In this document: positions 7,528-16,725 of the stretch, in pieces | Layout of the letters: every line of letters starts with the position of its first letter | How positions within the stretch are numbered: the stretch's first letter is position 1 | Origin: Burkholderiaceae bacterium | GTDB lineage: Bacteria; Pseudomonadota; Gammaproteobacteria; Burkholderiales; Burkholderiaceae_C | Assembly (NCBI GenBank): GCA_024235855.1 | Contig: JACKLN010000012.1 | Span: forward strand, 81,633-145,632 | Direction: 5' to 3' | DNA: 64,000 nt | The notes under the pieces: generated by a model | Databases searched by the model: none | The model's input: only the letters and a program-made list of their open reading frames with translations | Told to the model about the DNA's origin: nothing | Program-made: the position numbers and the translations under genes

Positions 7528-8505
7528 ATGAAACTCACCTGGAAACACGCCGCCGCCGCGGTCGCCTTCACCGCCGCCGCCGTCGCGGCCACCGGCGCGC
7601 TGGCGCAGCAGCGCATGTTCTTCGGCATCGCCACCGGCGGCACCGGCGGCACCTACTACCCGCTGGGCGGCATGCTGGCGCAGCTGATCAGCAACAAGGC
7701 CACGGTCGACGGCAAGAAGATCAGTGCCACGGCCGAGGCCGCGGGCGCCTCGGTGGCCAACGCCAAGCTGCTGGGCAACAAGGACATCGAGTCGGCCTTC
7801 GTCGCCGCCGACATCCTGGACGCGGCCTACAACGGCACCGGCCAGTTCCAGGGCGCGCCGATCAAGAACCTGCGCGCGCTCGGCGCGCTGTACCCGGAGA
7901 CGGTGCAGCTGATCACGCGTGCCGATGCCGGCATCAACAGCGTCAAGGACCTCAAGGGCAAGAGCATCTCGTCCGGCTCGCCCGGCTCGGGCCAGTACCA
8001 GCTGCTGACCGACCTGCTGAAGGTCTACGGCATGAGCCGCGCCGACATCAAGGAGGACCTGTCGTCCTTCACGCAGGCGGTGGACAAGATCAAGGACGGC
8101 AACCTGCACGCCACGCTGATCACCGCCGGCGTGCCCACCGCGGCCGTCACCGACTTCGCGCAGAGCCATGCGCTGAAGGTGATCCCGCTGTCGGGCCCGG
8201 AGATCGCCGAGCTGCAGAAGCAGCAGCCGTTCTATGCCAACGTCAAGCTGGCGGCCAACACCTACAAGGGCCAGACCGAGGCGGTGGACACGCTGGCCGT
8301 GATGGCGGTGTGGACCGCGCACGACGCGGTGCCGGAGAACGTGGCCTACGAGGTCACGAAGGCGCTGTACGAGAACGTGGCCATCATGGGCCAGGTGCAC
8401 GTGCAGGGGAAGAACATCAGCCTGCAGACGGCCACGTCCGTGGGCAACGCGCCCATCCACCCGGGTGCGCTGAAGTACTTCAAGGAAAAGGGCATCGCCA
8501 AGTGA
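7528..8505 (+). CDS. TAXI-family TRAP transporter solute-binding protein (system 1)
   Basis: The 325-residue protein starts at ATG 7528 behind AGAGAGGA. It has a Sec signal peptide (MKLTWKHAAAAVAFTAAAVAATGALAQ, cleavage near residue 27). The mature N-terminus FFGIATGGTGGTYYPLGGMLAQLIS is the TAXI-TRAP signature. Later segments DLKGKSISSGSPGSGQYQ and VDTLAVMAVWTAHDAVPENVAYEVTKALYE are also typical. It captures a solute in the periplasm and delivers it to the TRAP permease encoded two genes downstream. The family includes transporters of organic acids and amino acids; the ligand is not identified. It overlaps the DUF1850 gene by 4 nt (GTGA 8502-8505). Confidence 0.93.
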   Translation: MKLTWKHAAAAVAFTAAAVAATGALAQQRMFFGIATGGTGGTYYPLGGMLAQLISNKATVDGKKISATAEAAGASVANAKLLGNKDIESAFVAADILDAAYNGTGQFQGAPIKNLRALGALYPETVQLITRADAGINSVKDLKGKSISSGSPGSGQYQLLTDLLKVYGMSRADIKEDLSSFTQAVDKIKDGNLHATLITAGVPTAAVTDFAQSHALKVIPLSGPEIAELQKQQPFYANVKLAANTYKGQTEAVDTLAVMAVWTAHDAVPENVAYEVTKALYENVAIMGQVHVQGKNISLQTATSVGNAPIHPGALKYFKEKGIAK

Positions 8506-9020
8506 GGCCCTGGCGGCGCGCGGTGGCTGCCGTGGCCACCGCGGCCGCTGCTGCGTTGCCGTCCGTGGCCGCATCGGCCTGCACGCTGGTGCTGGCTGAC
8601 CACCGCAGCGCACAGGTGCTGCGCGAGGTGCCGCTGGACCCGTCGGCGCCGGGCCTGCGCGTGGCCTTCACGCATTCGGTGCTCGGCACACCGGTCGAAG
8701 ACCGCTATGTCTTCCGTCGCGTCGCCGGCGGTTGGCAGGCCGTGCTGGTGGAAGAGCGCTGGCTGGGCGAAGGTTACGGCCTGCCCATCGCCGCCGGCCC
8801 CGGCGAGCAGCTGGTGCGCGATCACAGCCTGGGCCCCGGCGGCTGGCGGCTGACGCTGCAGCGCCCGGTGCACCCGCTGGTGGTGCTGGCGCTGCCGTCG
8901 CAGCGCATGCGCGTGACCGTCGACGGCCAGGCACCGATCCTGCTGGGCACCCTGGGCCCGCCGGCGCCCACGTCGGTGGCGATGCATGTCGACGGCTGCC
9001 CCGCAGCGGGCGGATCGTGA
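8502..9020 (+). CDS. DUF1850 domain protein of TAXI TRAP system 1
   Basis: This 172-residue product starts at GTG 8502, overlapping the TAXI stop. It has an Arg-rich start and an Ala-rich hydrophobic segment ending near SAC (residue ~27), a likely signal sequence. The DUF1850 hallmark is an FTHSV core followed by VEDRYVFRRVAGGWQAVLVEERWLGEGYGLP. DUF1850 genes recur next to TAXI TRAP genes, so it is inferred to be a periplasmic accessory component, but no biochemical role is established. Here it lies between binding protein and permease, unlike system 2, where it follows the permease. Confidence 0.8.
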   Translation: MRPWRRAVAAVATAAAAALPSVAASACTLVLADHRSAQVLREVPLDPSAPGLRVAFTHSVLGTPVEDRYVFRRVAGGWQAVLVEERWLGEGYGLPIAAGPGEQLVRDHSLGPGGWRLTLQRPVHPLVVLALPSQRMRVTVDGQAPILLGTLGPPAPTSVAMHVDGCPAAGGS

Positions 9021-9030
9021 AGGAGTCTCC

Positions 9031-11226
9031 GTGAGCGTTCCCCAGGCCGAGATCGATCGCCTGATCGAGCAGTTCGACCCCGAGTCCAGCTTCCGCCGGC
9101 TGGCCGGTGTCTCCGCCGGCATCGTCACCGTGATCGCGGTGGCGCTGTCGGGCTGGCACTACTACACCGCCGGCTTCGGCCTGCACAACGAGATCGCGCA
9201 CCGCGCCATCCACCTGTGCGTGGTGCTGGGCCTGTGCTTCCTGGTCTTCCCGCGGCCCAAGCGCATGGGCGGGCCCTGGGAGTGGATCGTCTCGATCGGC
9301 CTGGTGGTGTTCTACCTGCTGCTGGGCGTGGGCCTGCTGCGCGAGCTCAACGACCCGGTCTCCACGGGTGCACAGGCGGCCTTCCTGGCCGTGCTGGCGG
9401 CCCTGGCCGGCCTGTCGCTGCCGCTGAAGGCCTACGACGGCAGCCACCGGCACATCCCGCTGCGCGACTGGATCTTCGCCGTCGCGGCGGCCAGCTTCTC
9501 GCTCTACCTGCTGCTGTTCTTCGACGACATCTTCATCACGCGCGCCGGCCAGCATTCGCCGGCCGACCTGATGGTGGGCGTGATCGCGATCGTCATGGTC
9601 ATCGAGGCCACGCGGCGCACGATGGGCATCTTCCTGCCGCTGCTGGCCATCGCCACCGTGCTGTACGGCATCTTCGGGCCCTACCTGCCCGGCGACCTGG
9701 CGCACCGCGGCTACAGCGTGCCGCGCGTCGTGGCCCACCTGTACAAGGGCACGGAAGGCATCTACGGCATCCCGGTGGGCGTGGTGGCCACCTTCGTCTT
9801 CCACTTCGTGCTCTTCGGCATCATGGCCCAGCTCACGGGGCTGGGGCAGCTGTTCGTCAACCTGGCCACCATCGCCGCCGGGCGCTTCGCCGGCGGGCCG
9901 GCCAAGGTGAGCGTGGTGTCCTCGGGCCTGTTCGGCATGATCAGCGGCTCGCCGATCGCCAACACCGTGACCACCGGCGTGATGACGATCCCGCTGATGA
10001 AGCGCGTGGGCTTCGCGCCGCGCTTCGCCGGCGCGGTGGAAGCCTCGGCCTCCTGTGGCGGCCAGATCACGCCGCCCATCATGGGCGCGGCCGCCTTCAT
10101 CATGGCCGAGACGCTGGGCATCCCCTACAACCACCTGATCCTGGTGGCCATCGTGCCGGCGGCGCTGCACTACCTGGCCATCCTGGTCATGGTGCACCTG
10201 GAAGCCCGGCGGCTGAAGCTGGCGGGCATGGACCCGTCGGAGATCCCGTCGCTGCCCAAGGTGCTCAAGGCCAGCTGGCACCTTTTCATCCCGCTGGTGG
10301 TGATGGTGACGCTGCTGCTGATGCAGTACACGCCGTTCCTGGCCGCGTTCTGGGGCATCACGCTCACCGTGGCCTGCTCGTGGATCCCGAAGCTGCTGGG
10401 GCCCTGGGGCCGCGGCATGGCCGGCATGGCGGTGGGCCCGCGGGCGCTGGTGCAGGGCTTCGAGATGGGCGCGAAGTCGGCGCTGGGCATCGGCGCGGCC
10501 TGTGCGTGCGTGGGCTTCGTGCTCGGCATCACCACGTTGACCGGCATGGGCTTCAAGTTCAGCGCCTGGGTGCTGGACATGTCCGGCGTGCTGGCGCAGA
10601 TGGTGGTGGCGCTGGACCCGCTGGGCTGGCTGCAGGCCAACCAGGTGACGGTGCTGTTCGGCCTGCTGTTCACCGCCGTGGCCTGCATCATCATGGGCGC
10701 CGGCGTGCCCACCACGCCCACCTACATCATCCTGGCGGCCATCGTGGCGCCAGCGATGGAACAGCTGGGCGTGCCGCAGCTGGCCACGCACTTCTTCGTC
10801 TTCTACTTCGGCGTGCTGGCCGACGTGACGCCGCCGGTGGCGCTGGCCGCCTTCGCCGCCGCCGGCATCGCGCGCAGCGAGCCCATGCGCACCGGCATGA
10901 CGGCGTTCCGGCTGTCGATGGGCAAGGCGCTGGTGCCCTTTGCCTTCGTCTACACGCCGGCGCTGCTGTTCATCGACTTCACCTGGAGCGCCTTCCTGCT
11001 CGGCCTGGTGTCGGTGACGGTGGCGGTGCTCGGCCTGGCCGCGGCCTACACCGGCTTCCTGGCGCGGCCGATCGGGCGCCCGGCCTTCGTGGTCTTCAAC
11101 GTGCTGTGCCTGTCGCTGGTGTTCGCCAACCCGATGCTCAACGCGGTGGCGATCCCGGTGGTGCTGGCGCTGCTGGCCTGGCACGCACGGCCGCTGCCGG
11201 CGCCAGCGGGTGCCGCAGCAGCCTGA
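9031..11226 (+). CDS. TAXI TRAP transporter fused permease (4TM/12TM, system 1)
   Basis: The 731-residue integral membrane protein starts at GTG 9031 behind AAGGAG. The first ~200 residues hold the small-subunit-like segments, and the remainder is a DctM-like domain. Diagnostic stretches are SVVSSGLFGMISGSPIANTVTTG, ASASCGGQITPPIMGAAAFIMAE and IIMGAGVPTTPTYIILAAIVAPA, with FYFGVLADVTPPVALAAFAAAGIA near the end. TRAP permeases use Na+ or H+ gradients to import the ligand handed over by the periplasmic binding protein. It is the last gene of the operon; a decayed acyl-CoA ligase begins 19 bp later, suggesting that the cargo may once have been an acid activated to a CoA thioester. Confidence 0.93.
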   Translation: MSVPQAEIDRLIEQFDPESSFRRLAGVSAGIVTVIAVALSGWHYYTAGFGLHNEIAHRAIHLCVVLGLCFLVFPRPKRMGGPWEWIVSIGLVVFYLLLGVGLLRELNDPVSTGAQAAFLAVLAALAGLSLPLKAYDGSHRHIPLRDWIFAVAAASFSLYLLLFFDDIFITRAGQHSPADLMVGVIAIVMVIEATRRTMGIFLPLLAIATVLYGIFGPYLPGDLAHRGYSVPRVVAHLYKGTEGIYGIPVGVVATFVFHFVLFGIMAQLTGLGQLFVNLATIAAGRFAGGPAKVSVVSSGLFGMISGSPIANTVTTGVMTIPLMKRVGFAPRFAGAVEASASCGGQITPPIMGAAAFIMAETLGIPYNHLILVAIVPAALHYLAILVMVHLEARRLKLAGMDPSEIPSLPKVLKASWHLFIPLVVMVTLLLMQYTPFLAAFWGITLTVACSWIPKLLGPWGRGMAGMAVGPRALVQGFEMGAKSALGIGAACACVGFVLGITTLTGMGFKFSAWVLDMSGVLAQMVVALDPLGWLQANQVTVLFGLLFTAVACIIMGAGVPTTPTYIILAAIVAPAMEQLGVPQLATHFFVFYFGVLADVTPPVALAAFAAAGIARSEPMRTGMTAFRLSMGKALVPFAFVYTPALLFIDFTWSAFLLGLVSVTVAVLGLAAAYTGFLARPIGRPAFVVFNVLCLSLVFANPMLNAVAIPVVLALLAWHARPLPAPAGAAAA

Positions 11227-11245
11227 ACACGCTACGCTGGCGGGC

Positions 11246-13024
11246 ATGACGCTCGCCCATCTGCTCGTCCGCCAGGCCACGGTGCGGCCGGATTCGGCCG
11301 CGGTCTTCCACGGCACCCGGCTCTGGGCCACGCATGGCCAGTGGGCCGGGCGCTGCGCCGGTCTCGCGCAACGCCTGCTTGCCGCCGGTCTGCAGCCGGG
11401 TGACCGCCTCGTGCTGTTCCTGCGCAACCACCCGCGCACGCTGGAACTGATGTGGGGGGCCTGGTGGGCCGGCCTGGTGGTGGTGCCGGTCAACGCCAAG
11501 CTGCACCCGGCAGAGGTGGCGTGGATCGTCGACAACGCCCAGGCGCGCTGGGCCTTCACCAGCGCCGACGTGGCGCCGGATCCGATCGCGGGCCGCTGGC
11601 CTCAGCGGCAGATCGAGTGAATCGGCGCGGCGACGCTCGATCGGGCCTTGCTGCGCGCCCTCGATGCCGCGTCGCTGGCCGACTGGCGCAGTCGCGAGCG
11701 ACCGCCAGGTGGACGCGACGCCGAGTGTGCCGCGTGGTGCACCAGTGCCGACGACCTGGCCTGGCTCTTCTACGCAGTCGGGTGGTGTCCGCACCACCGG
11801 CCGGCGCCGCGCCCTAAGGGGAGCGCGTGATGCTCACCCGACGCGACGGCGCAACCGCTGTGATGACCCAGCGGATGCGCGGGACGGCCTCGCCGACCGT
11901 CGACGCCTTCCGGATCCCATCGGGCCGGACGATCACCTGGTAATGCGTGATGCCTCCGCTTCAGCACGACCCTCAGAACAGACAGCGACGGCCGCCCACC
12001 ATGGCCTACGCGGCACCGACATGCGCGGCGCGCATGCACCGCGCTACGGCCGCGTGCCGCACCTGATGGCCGGTGCGCGCCACGTGGTGCCGGCCAGCGG
12101 TGGTGTCGACCCGGCGGAACTGTTCGAACTCGGCCGGGCGCTGGGCCCGCTGAGCATCGCCGCCCGCCACCCGCCGCGTCACCTGCCATCGTCGAAAGCG
12201 CGCTGGTCACCAGCGCCGAGGGCTGGGATGTCTGGCGCTGGGCCGAGCACACCGGCGATGACCGCGCCGTTTGGCGCAAGCCGGCGCGGGAGACTCCTGG
12301 CGCGAGCTTCAAGACCATCGTCTACGGCGGTGCGCCGATGTACGCGGCCGACATCCAGCGCGCGCTGCGCGTGATGGGCCCGCGCTTCGTGCAGATCTAC
12401 GGCCAGGGCGAGACGCCGATGACGGCCACGGCCCTGTCGCGCGCCACGCTGATGGACACGCCCCACCCACGCCATGCCGAGCGCATCGCCTCGGTGGGTG
12501 TGGCGCAGACGCCGGTGCAGGTGCGGGTGGCCGACGCCGACGGGCAGCCGCTGCCGCCAGGCACGCCCGGCGAGGTGCTGGTGCGTGGCGACACGGTGAT
12601 GGCCGGCTACTGGCGCCACCCCGAGGCCACGGCGCAGGCGCTGCGCGAAGGCTGGCTGTGGACCGGCGACATCGGCACGATGGATGCCGACGGCTTCCTG
12701 ACCCTGCTGGACCGCAGCAAGGACCTGCTGATCAGCGGCGGCTCCAACATCTACCCGCGCGAGGTGGAGGAGGTGCTGCTGACCTTCGACGGCGTGGCCG
12801 AGGCCGCGGTGGTGGGCGCACCGGACGCCGAGTGGGGCGAGGTGGTGGTGGCCTTCGTCGTGGCCCGCCCGGGCGCCACGGTCACCCACGACGCCCTGGA
12901 CGCCCACTGCCTGGCGCACATCGCGCGCTTCAAGCGCCCCAAGCGTTATGTCTTCGTCGACGCGCTGCCGAAGAACGCCTACGGCAAGGTGCTGAAGACG
13001 GCGTTGCGGCAACGGCTCGGCTGA
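11246..13024 (+). pseudogene. AMP-forming acyl-CoA ligase, multiply disrupted
   Basis: Three segments match one acyl-CoA synthetase. Segment 1 (11246-11617) is the N-terminus (LAHLLVRQATVRPDSAAVF, VVPVNAKLHPAEVAWI) and ends at TGA 11618. The same frame resumes to DDLAWLFY at about 11752-11772 and then loses the ATP-binding motif (YTSGTTG-x-PKG): it reads AVGWCPHHRPAPRPKG and stops at 11828. Segment 2 is in another frame (about 12042-12156; PHLMAGARHVVPASGG, FELGRALGPLS). Segment 3 returns to the first frame from about 12309 (KTIVYGGAPMYAADIQ) to TGA 13024, and is intact: YGQGE, WTGDIG, DRSKDLLISGG, and the C-terminal lysine in NAYGKVLK. The loss of the P-loop and several frameshifts mean no active enzyme. 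A C-terminal fragment from ATG 12338 could still be translated. Confidence 0.85.
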
Positions 13025-13034
13025 GCGCCGTGCG

Positions 13035-16000
13035 TCACGGTGCCGAGGCCGCGCGCCCTTCGGCCCGCGCCAGCAACGCGGCGAACTCGGCGGCACCGAG
13101 GTCGAAGGGCGCACAGGTCGCAGCCAGCCCGCGCGCCTGCCCGGCCAGCGCTGCGGCCAGCGTGGCCTGACCCGCGTCGCGTGCCGCCGCCGCGGCCACC
13201 GCCAGCGCGTGTAGCCGCAGGCCCGGCCGCTGCAGCGCCGCCGGCAGATCGGCCAGCGCACGGGCGTCGGCCAGCGCCTGTTCGGGCGGCGCCTGGCGCG
13301 CCAGTTCGAGTTGCATCAGCATGCGGTTGAACGGCGACGCCACCGCGGCCGCCACCGCCTTCAGTTCGCGGATCAGCGCAGCATCGGTGCGCCTCTGCAG
13401 CCGGCACCAGCGCAGGCGCAGCGCCAGGCGCCGGCCGCGGAAACGGTCAGCCACGCCGCGGTCCTCACGCGCCAGCACCTCGGCCGCGTCGTCCAGGCGG
13501 CCGGCGGCCAGGTGCATCTGCGCCAGGTGGTTGTCCAACAGCAGGCACTCGGTGCGGCGCTGCTCGCCGTCGGGCCAGCCCTCGATCACGCTGCGGGCGT
13601 CGTCCAGCAGCGCCTGCGCAGCTGCGGTCTCGCCGAGTTCGGCCAGCACCGCGCCCAGGTTCACGTCGATCTTGATGCCGGCGCCGGCGCGCCCCACGTG
13701 CCGGTCGCGCAGCGTGCGGCCCAGTTCCAGCCGGGCGCGCGCCTGCGGGTACTCGCCGCGCCAGTAGTGGAGCAGTCCGACGTTGCTCAGCGCCGGCAGG
13801 GCGTTGACCAGGTCGTTGATCGCCAGCGCCTCGTCGATGGCCAGGTTGCCCTCGGCGATGGCCTCGGCCAGCGCATCGCTGAAGGCGTGCACGCTGCTGC
13901 GCGCCACGCGGAACGACACCCGGTCGGCGGCGGGCGCGGTGCCGGTCATCCACGGCAGGCAGCCGTCCAGCAGTGCCATCGCGTCGGCAGCACGGTCGTT
14001 CATCGCCCAGTGCCAGGCCAGGGTGCGCGAGAACTGCCAGGCCAGCGCCTCGTCGCCGAGCACCCGTGCACGGTCCACGGCGGCGCGCACGGCCGCCACG
14101 TCGGGCGCCTGCGCCACGTCGATCTGGGCACCGGCACGCAGGTTCAGCGCCTGCAGGCGCTGGCGCTCGTCGGCGGCCAGCGCCTCGAGCCGGGCCACCA
14201 CGGCCAGCCGCTGGGTGGCGAAGCCGCCGAGTTCGTAGACCGTGGCGCGCACCGCCAGCGCGTCGAACAGCGCCGCCTGGCCATCCGGGGTGCCGGCCAG
14301 CGGTTCGAGCAGCGCAATGGCACGGTCCAGCAGCGCCGCCTGCTGGGCCGGCAGCGCGGCGTCGCGCGCGGCGTCGGCCGCCAGCCGGAAGGCCCTTGCC
14401 ACCGGCAGCGGCTCGCCGGCCGCCGCCCAGTGGGTGGCGATGGTGGCCACCTGCGACGGGTGGTCGCCGTGCCGACGCGCGAGGTGCTCGGCCACCAGGC
14501 GGTGCATGAACGTCGCCATCCCGGCGGGGACGGTGTCCAGCACCACGCTGGCGACCACGTCGTGCACGAAGTGCCGGCCGTAGAACACCTGGCGCAGTTC
14601 CAGCTCACGCAGCGGCTCGGTCAGCGCCAGCGGCGCACAGGCCAGGGCCTCGGCCGCGAGGTCCACGCTGTAGGCACCACCGGCCACCGCCGCCAGCTGG
14701 GCCAGGTGGCGCGCCGGTGGCGAGAGCAGGGCCACGCGGCGCTCGATCACCGCACGCTGGCTGTCCGGCAGCGGCAGGGCGTCCGCGCCTGTGGACTCGG
14801 GCGCATCCCTGAGCAGCAGCTTCACGGTCTCCAGCAGGAAGGCCGGGTTGCCGCCGGCATGCCGCCACAGGGCCTCGGCCTGGGGTTGCAGCGCGGTCAG
14901 TGCCGGCAGGCCGCCCGCGTCCAGGCTGGTCAGCAGTGCGGCAGTGTCGTAGGCGTCCAGGGGCGCCAGGTCCACGCGCTGGCCCACTGGCGCCGCGCCG
15001 AGGTCCCGCAGCACGGCACCCATGGCCTCGCCACCTTCGTCCGGCCGGCAGGCCAGCACCCAGCGCGGGCGCGCGCCGCTTGCGAGGTCCGCCGCGGGCT
15101 CGGCCGCGGCCAGCACGCGCAGGGCATCGAGGCTGGCCGCGTCGGCATAGTGCAGGTCGTCGAGCGCGAAGGTGTGCACGCCGGCCCCGGCGGCACGCGC
15201 AAGCAGGCGCGCCACGGCCAGCATCGCCTGCGTGCGCTCGTAGTCGGTGCGCACCGGCGGTGGCGCCAGCGCCAGCGCGGCGGCCAGCTGGGGCAGCAGC
15301 CGCGCGGCCTGACGGGCATCGCCGGTGTCACTGGTGTCGGGCCCGCCGAACAGCGCCGGTTCGCGCGCCTGCAGCGCCAGCACCAGCCGGCTGAGCGACG
15401 CATAGGGCAGCACGTCGTCACCCGGGCGCGCGGCCACGCGCACCAACCCTGGCGGGCCGGCCACCGGGTCGGGCAACACGGCCAGCGTGTCGGCCAGCAG
15501 GCGGGTCTTGCCCAGCCCGGCGCTGCCACAGACGCAGACCACGCGACCGGCGTGCCAGGCCTCGGCCATCGCCTGCTGCGCGGCAACGCGGCCGATCAGG
15601 CGCGGCGGCCGCAGCACGGTGGCCGGCAGGCCCACGGCCGGCCGGCCGGCCAGCAGGGTGGCCGGCCGCTGAGCATCCTGCACCGCCTGCGCGCTCCGTG
15701 CCGCCGCCAGCAGGCTCTGCCCCAGCTGCTGCGTGGCCGGTGACGGGGCCACGCCGTACAGCGTGCGCAGCATGTCGCGGCAGCGGTCCCAGGCGGCCAG
15801 GGCCGCGGCGTGGTCGCCGCGCAGGCTGTAGACCTCCATCAGCACGCGGAAGGCCTCTTCGCTTTCGCGGTCGACCTGCAGCAGCGATTCGGCAGCCCCC
15901 AGGGCCGCATCCAGGTCACCAGCCTGCGCGGCGTCGCGCACGCGGGCCAGCCAGTCGCGCTTGCGGCCGGCGCGGTCAGCGTCGCGGCGCGCGTCCAGCC

Positions 16001-16379
16001 AGCGGGCCAGGTCGTCGCAGTCGTCGAAGGCCAGGGTGCCCAGCAGTGGCGCCTCGGGCGGCGCCGGCGGCAGCACCTGCACGCTGCCGGCCAGCGTCAG
16101 CAGCGGCCCGTCGTCGTGCACCAGCGGGCCGTGCGCCTGGCGCAGCCTGAGCAGCCGCTGGCGCAGGTTGGCGCGGGCCCGGGTCTCGTCGGCCTCGGGC
16201 CACAGCAGCCCGGCCAGGCGTGCCCGGGGTGTGGGCCCCTCGCACCACAGGTAGGCCAGCAGCGCCGCATGCTTGCGCTCCAGCGGCGCCGGCCCGGCTG
16301 CAGCAGTGTGGCAGGTGGGCGCGCCATGCAGTTGCAGGGCGAGCGAGGGCGGTGGGGCGTCCGGCACGGGGGCGGGCAT
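13035..16379 (-). CDS. BTAD-domain AAA ATPase transcriptional regulator (large)
   Basis: ATG 16379 was chosen because upstream frame continuation lacks domain character. The 1114-residue product has an OmpR/SARP-like DNA-binding region (ERKHAALLAYLWCEGPTPRARLAGLLWPEADETRARANLRQRL, about 35-90), a bacterial transcriptional activator domain (about 130-240; DRESEEAFRVLMEVYSLRGDHAAALAAWDRC) and an AAA/STAND ATPase with Walker A GSAGLGKTRL near residue 285. A long helical TPR-like C-terminus (about 600-1114) follows. Proteins of this layout act as signal-responsive activators; there is no LuxR HTH at the C-terminus. It is divergent from a second BTAD regulator, with direct repeats between them. 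Confidence 0.85.
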   Translation of the reverse strand: MPAPVPDAPPPSLALQLHGAPTCHTAAAGPAPLERKHAALLAYLWCEGPTPRARLAGLLWPEADETRARANLRQRLLRLRQAHGPLVHDDGPLLTLAGSVQVLPPAPPEAPLLGTLAFDDCDDLARWLDARRDADRAGRKRDWLARVRDAAQAGDLDAALGAAESLLQVDRESEEAFRVLMEVYSLRGDHAAALAAWDRCRDMLRTLYGVAPSPATQQLGQSLLAAARSAQAVQDAQRPATLLAGRPAVGLPATVLRPPRLIGRVAAQQAMAEAWHAGRVVCVCGSAGLGKTRLLADTLAVLPDPVAGPPGLVRVAARPGDDVLPYASLSRLVLALQAREPALFGGPDTSDTGDARQAARLLPQLAAALALAPPPVRTDYERTQAMLAVARLLARAAGAGVHTFALDDLHYADAASLDALRVLAAAEPAADLASGARPRWVLACRPDEGGEAMGAVLRDLGAAPVGQRVDLAPLDAYDTAALLTSLDAGGLPALTALQPQAEALWRHAGGNPAFLLETVKLLLRDAPESTGADALPLPDSQRAVIERRVALLSPPARHLAQLAAVAGGAYSVDLAAEALACAPLALTEPLRELELRQVFYGRHFVHDVVASVVLDTVPAGMATFMHRLVAEHLARRHGDHPSQVATIATHWAAAGEPLPVARAFRLAADAARDAALPAQQAALLDRAIALLEPLAGTPDGQAALFDALAVRATVYELGGFATQRLAVVARLEALAADERQRLQALNLRAGAQIDVAQAPDVAAVRAAVDRARVLGDEALAWQFSRTLAWHWAMNDRAADAMALLDGCLPWMTGTAPAADRVSFRVARSSVHAFSDALAEAIAEGNLAIDEALAINDLVNALPALSNVGLLHYWRGEYPQARARLELGRTLRDRHVGRAGAGIKIDVNLGAVLAELGETAAAQALLDDARSVIEGWPDGEQRRTECLLLDNHLAQMHLAAGRLDDAAEVLAREDRGVADRFRGRRLALRLRWCRLQRRTDAALIRELKAVAAAVASPFNRMLMQLELARQAPPEQALADARALADLPAALQRPGLRLHALAVAAAAARDAGQATLAAALAGQARGLAATCAPFDLGAAEFAALLARAEGRAASAP

Positions 16380-16452
16380 GGCGCTGCGATGATGGCATCG
16401 ACCCACGGCCCATCGCGCCTGGGCCACCCGCATGCGTGGGGTGACTGTCCAC

Positions 16453-16484
16453 CCGGTGACGGGGCCGGTGACGCCCCGGTGACG
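16453..16484 (+). repeat. Three CCGGTGACG direct repeats, 11-12 bp apart, between divergent BTAD regulators
   Basis: CCGGTGACG occurs at 16453-16461, 16465-16473 and 16476-16484. A related GGGTGAC is at 16439-16445. Known SARP/BTAD activators bind short direct repeats spaced by 11 bp or multiples of it, so this is the expected form of a site for one or both neighbouring regulators. The repeats are 22-54 bp before ATG 16507 and 74 bp or more before the large regulator's start. Confidence 0.6.
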
Positions 16485-16506
16485 CTCACCTGCCGACGAT
16501 GCGGCC

Positions 16507-16725
16507 ATGATCGCACCCGCCCCCACCCCGACCCGCGTGCCGCCGTCCGCGTTGCCCACGCCGTCTCAGCTGCTGCGCTACGAGTCCGCCGGCCCGCTGG
16601 GCGGCACCTTCACCTGCACGCAGTGCCAGGCTCAGGCCTGGCAGCCCGACCTGCTGGTGCACGCGGCCGACTGCCCCTACCACCCCACCGCCGGGCGAAA
16701 CCGGGCCCCGTGGAGGTCGGCATGA
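16507..16725 (+). CDS. Small Cys/His-rich protein between BTAD regulators
   Basis: The 72-residue product has a Pro/Thr-rich first ~20 residues, then GGTFTCTQCQAQ and HAADCPYHP. The C-x2-C and C-x2-H pairs, about 15 residues apart, could bind one zinc ion. The stop overlaps the ATG of the downstream BTAD-AAA regulator (ATGA 16722-16725), which supports genuine translation and coupling. No family is recognised. It may modulate or sense for the co-encoded regulator; this is inference from position only. Confidence 0.6.
   Translation: MIAPAPTPTRVPPSALPTPSQLLRYESAGPLGGTFTCTQCQAQAWQPDLLVHAADCPYHPTAGRNRAPWRSA

Noticed and set aside
8668..11559. 963-residue minus-strand frame opposite the TRAP permease
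   Set aside because: His/Gln/Arg-rich low-complexity composition typical of high-G+C antisense frames; no domain, no ribosome-binding site.
11664..12374. 236-residue frame within the acyl-CoA ligase remnant
   Set aside because: Its only protein-like part is segment 2 of the pseudogene; treated as part of that pseudogene.
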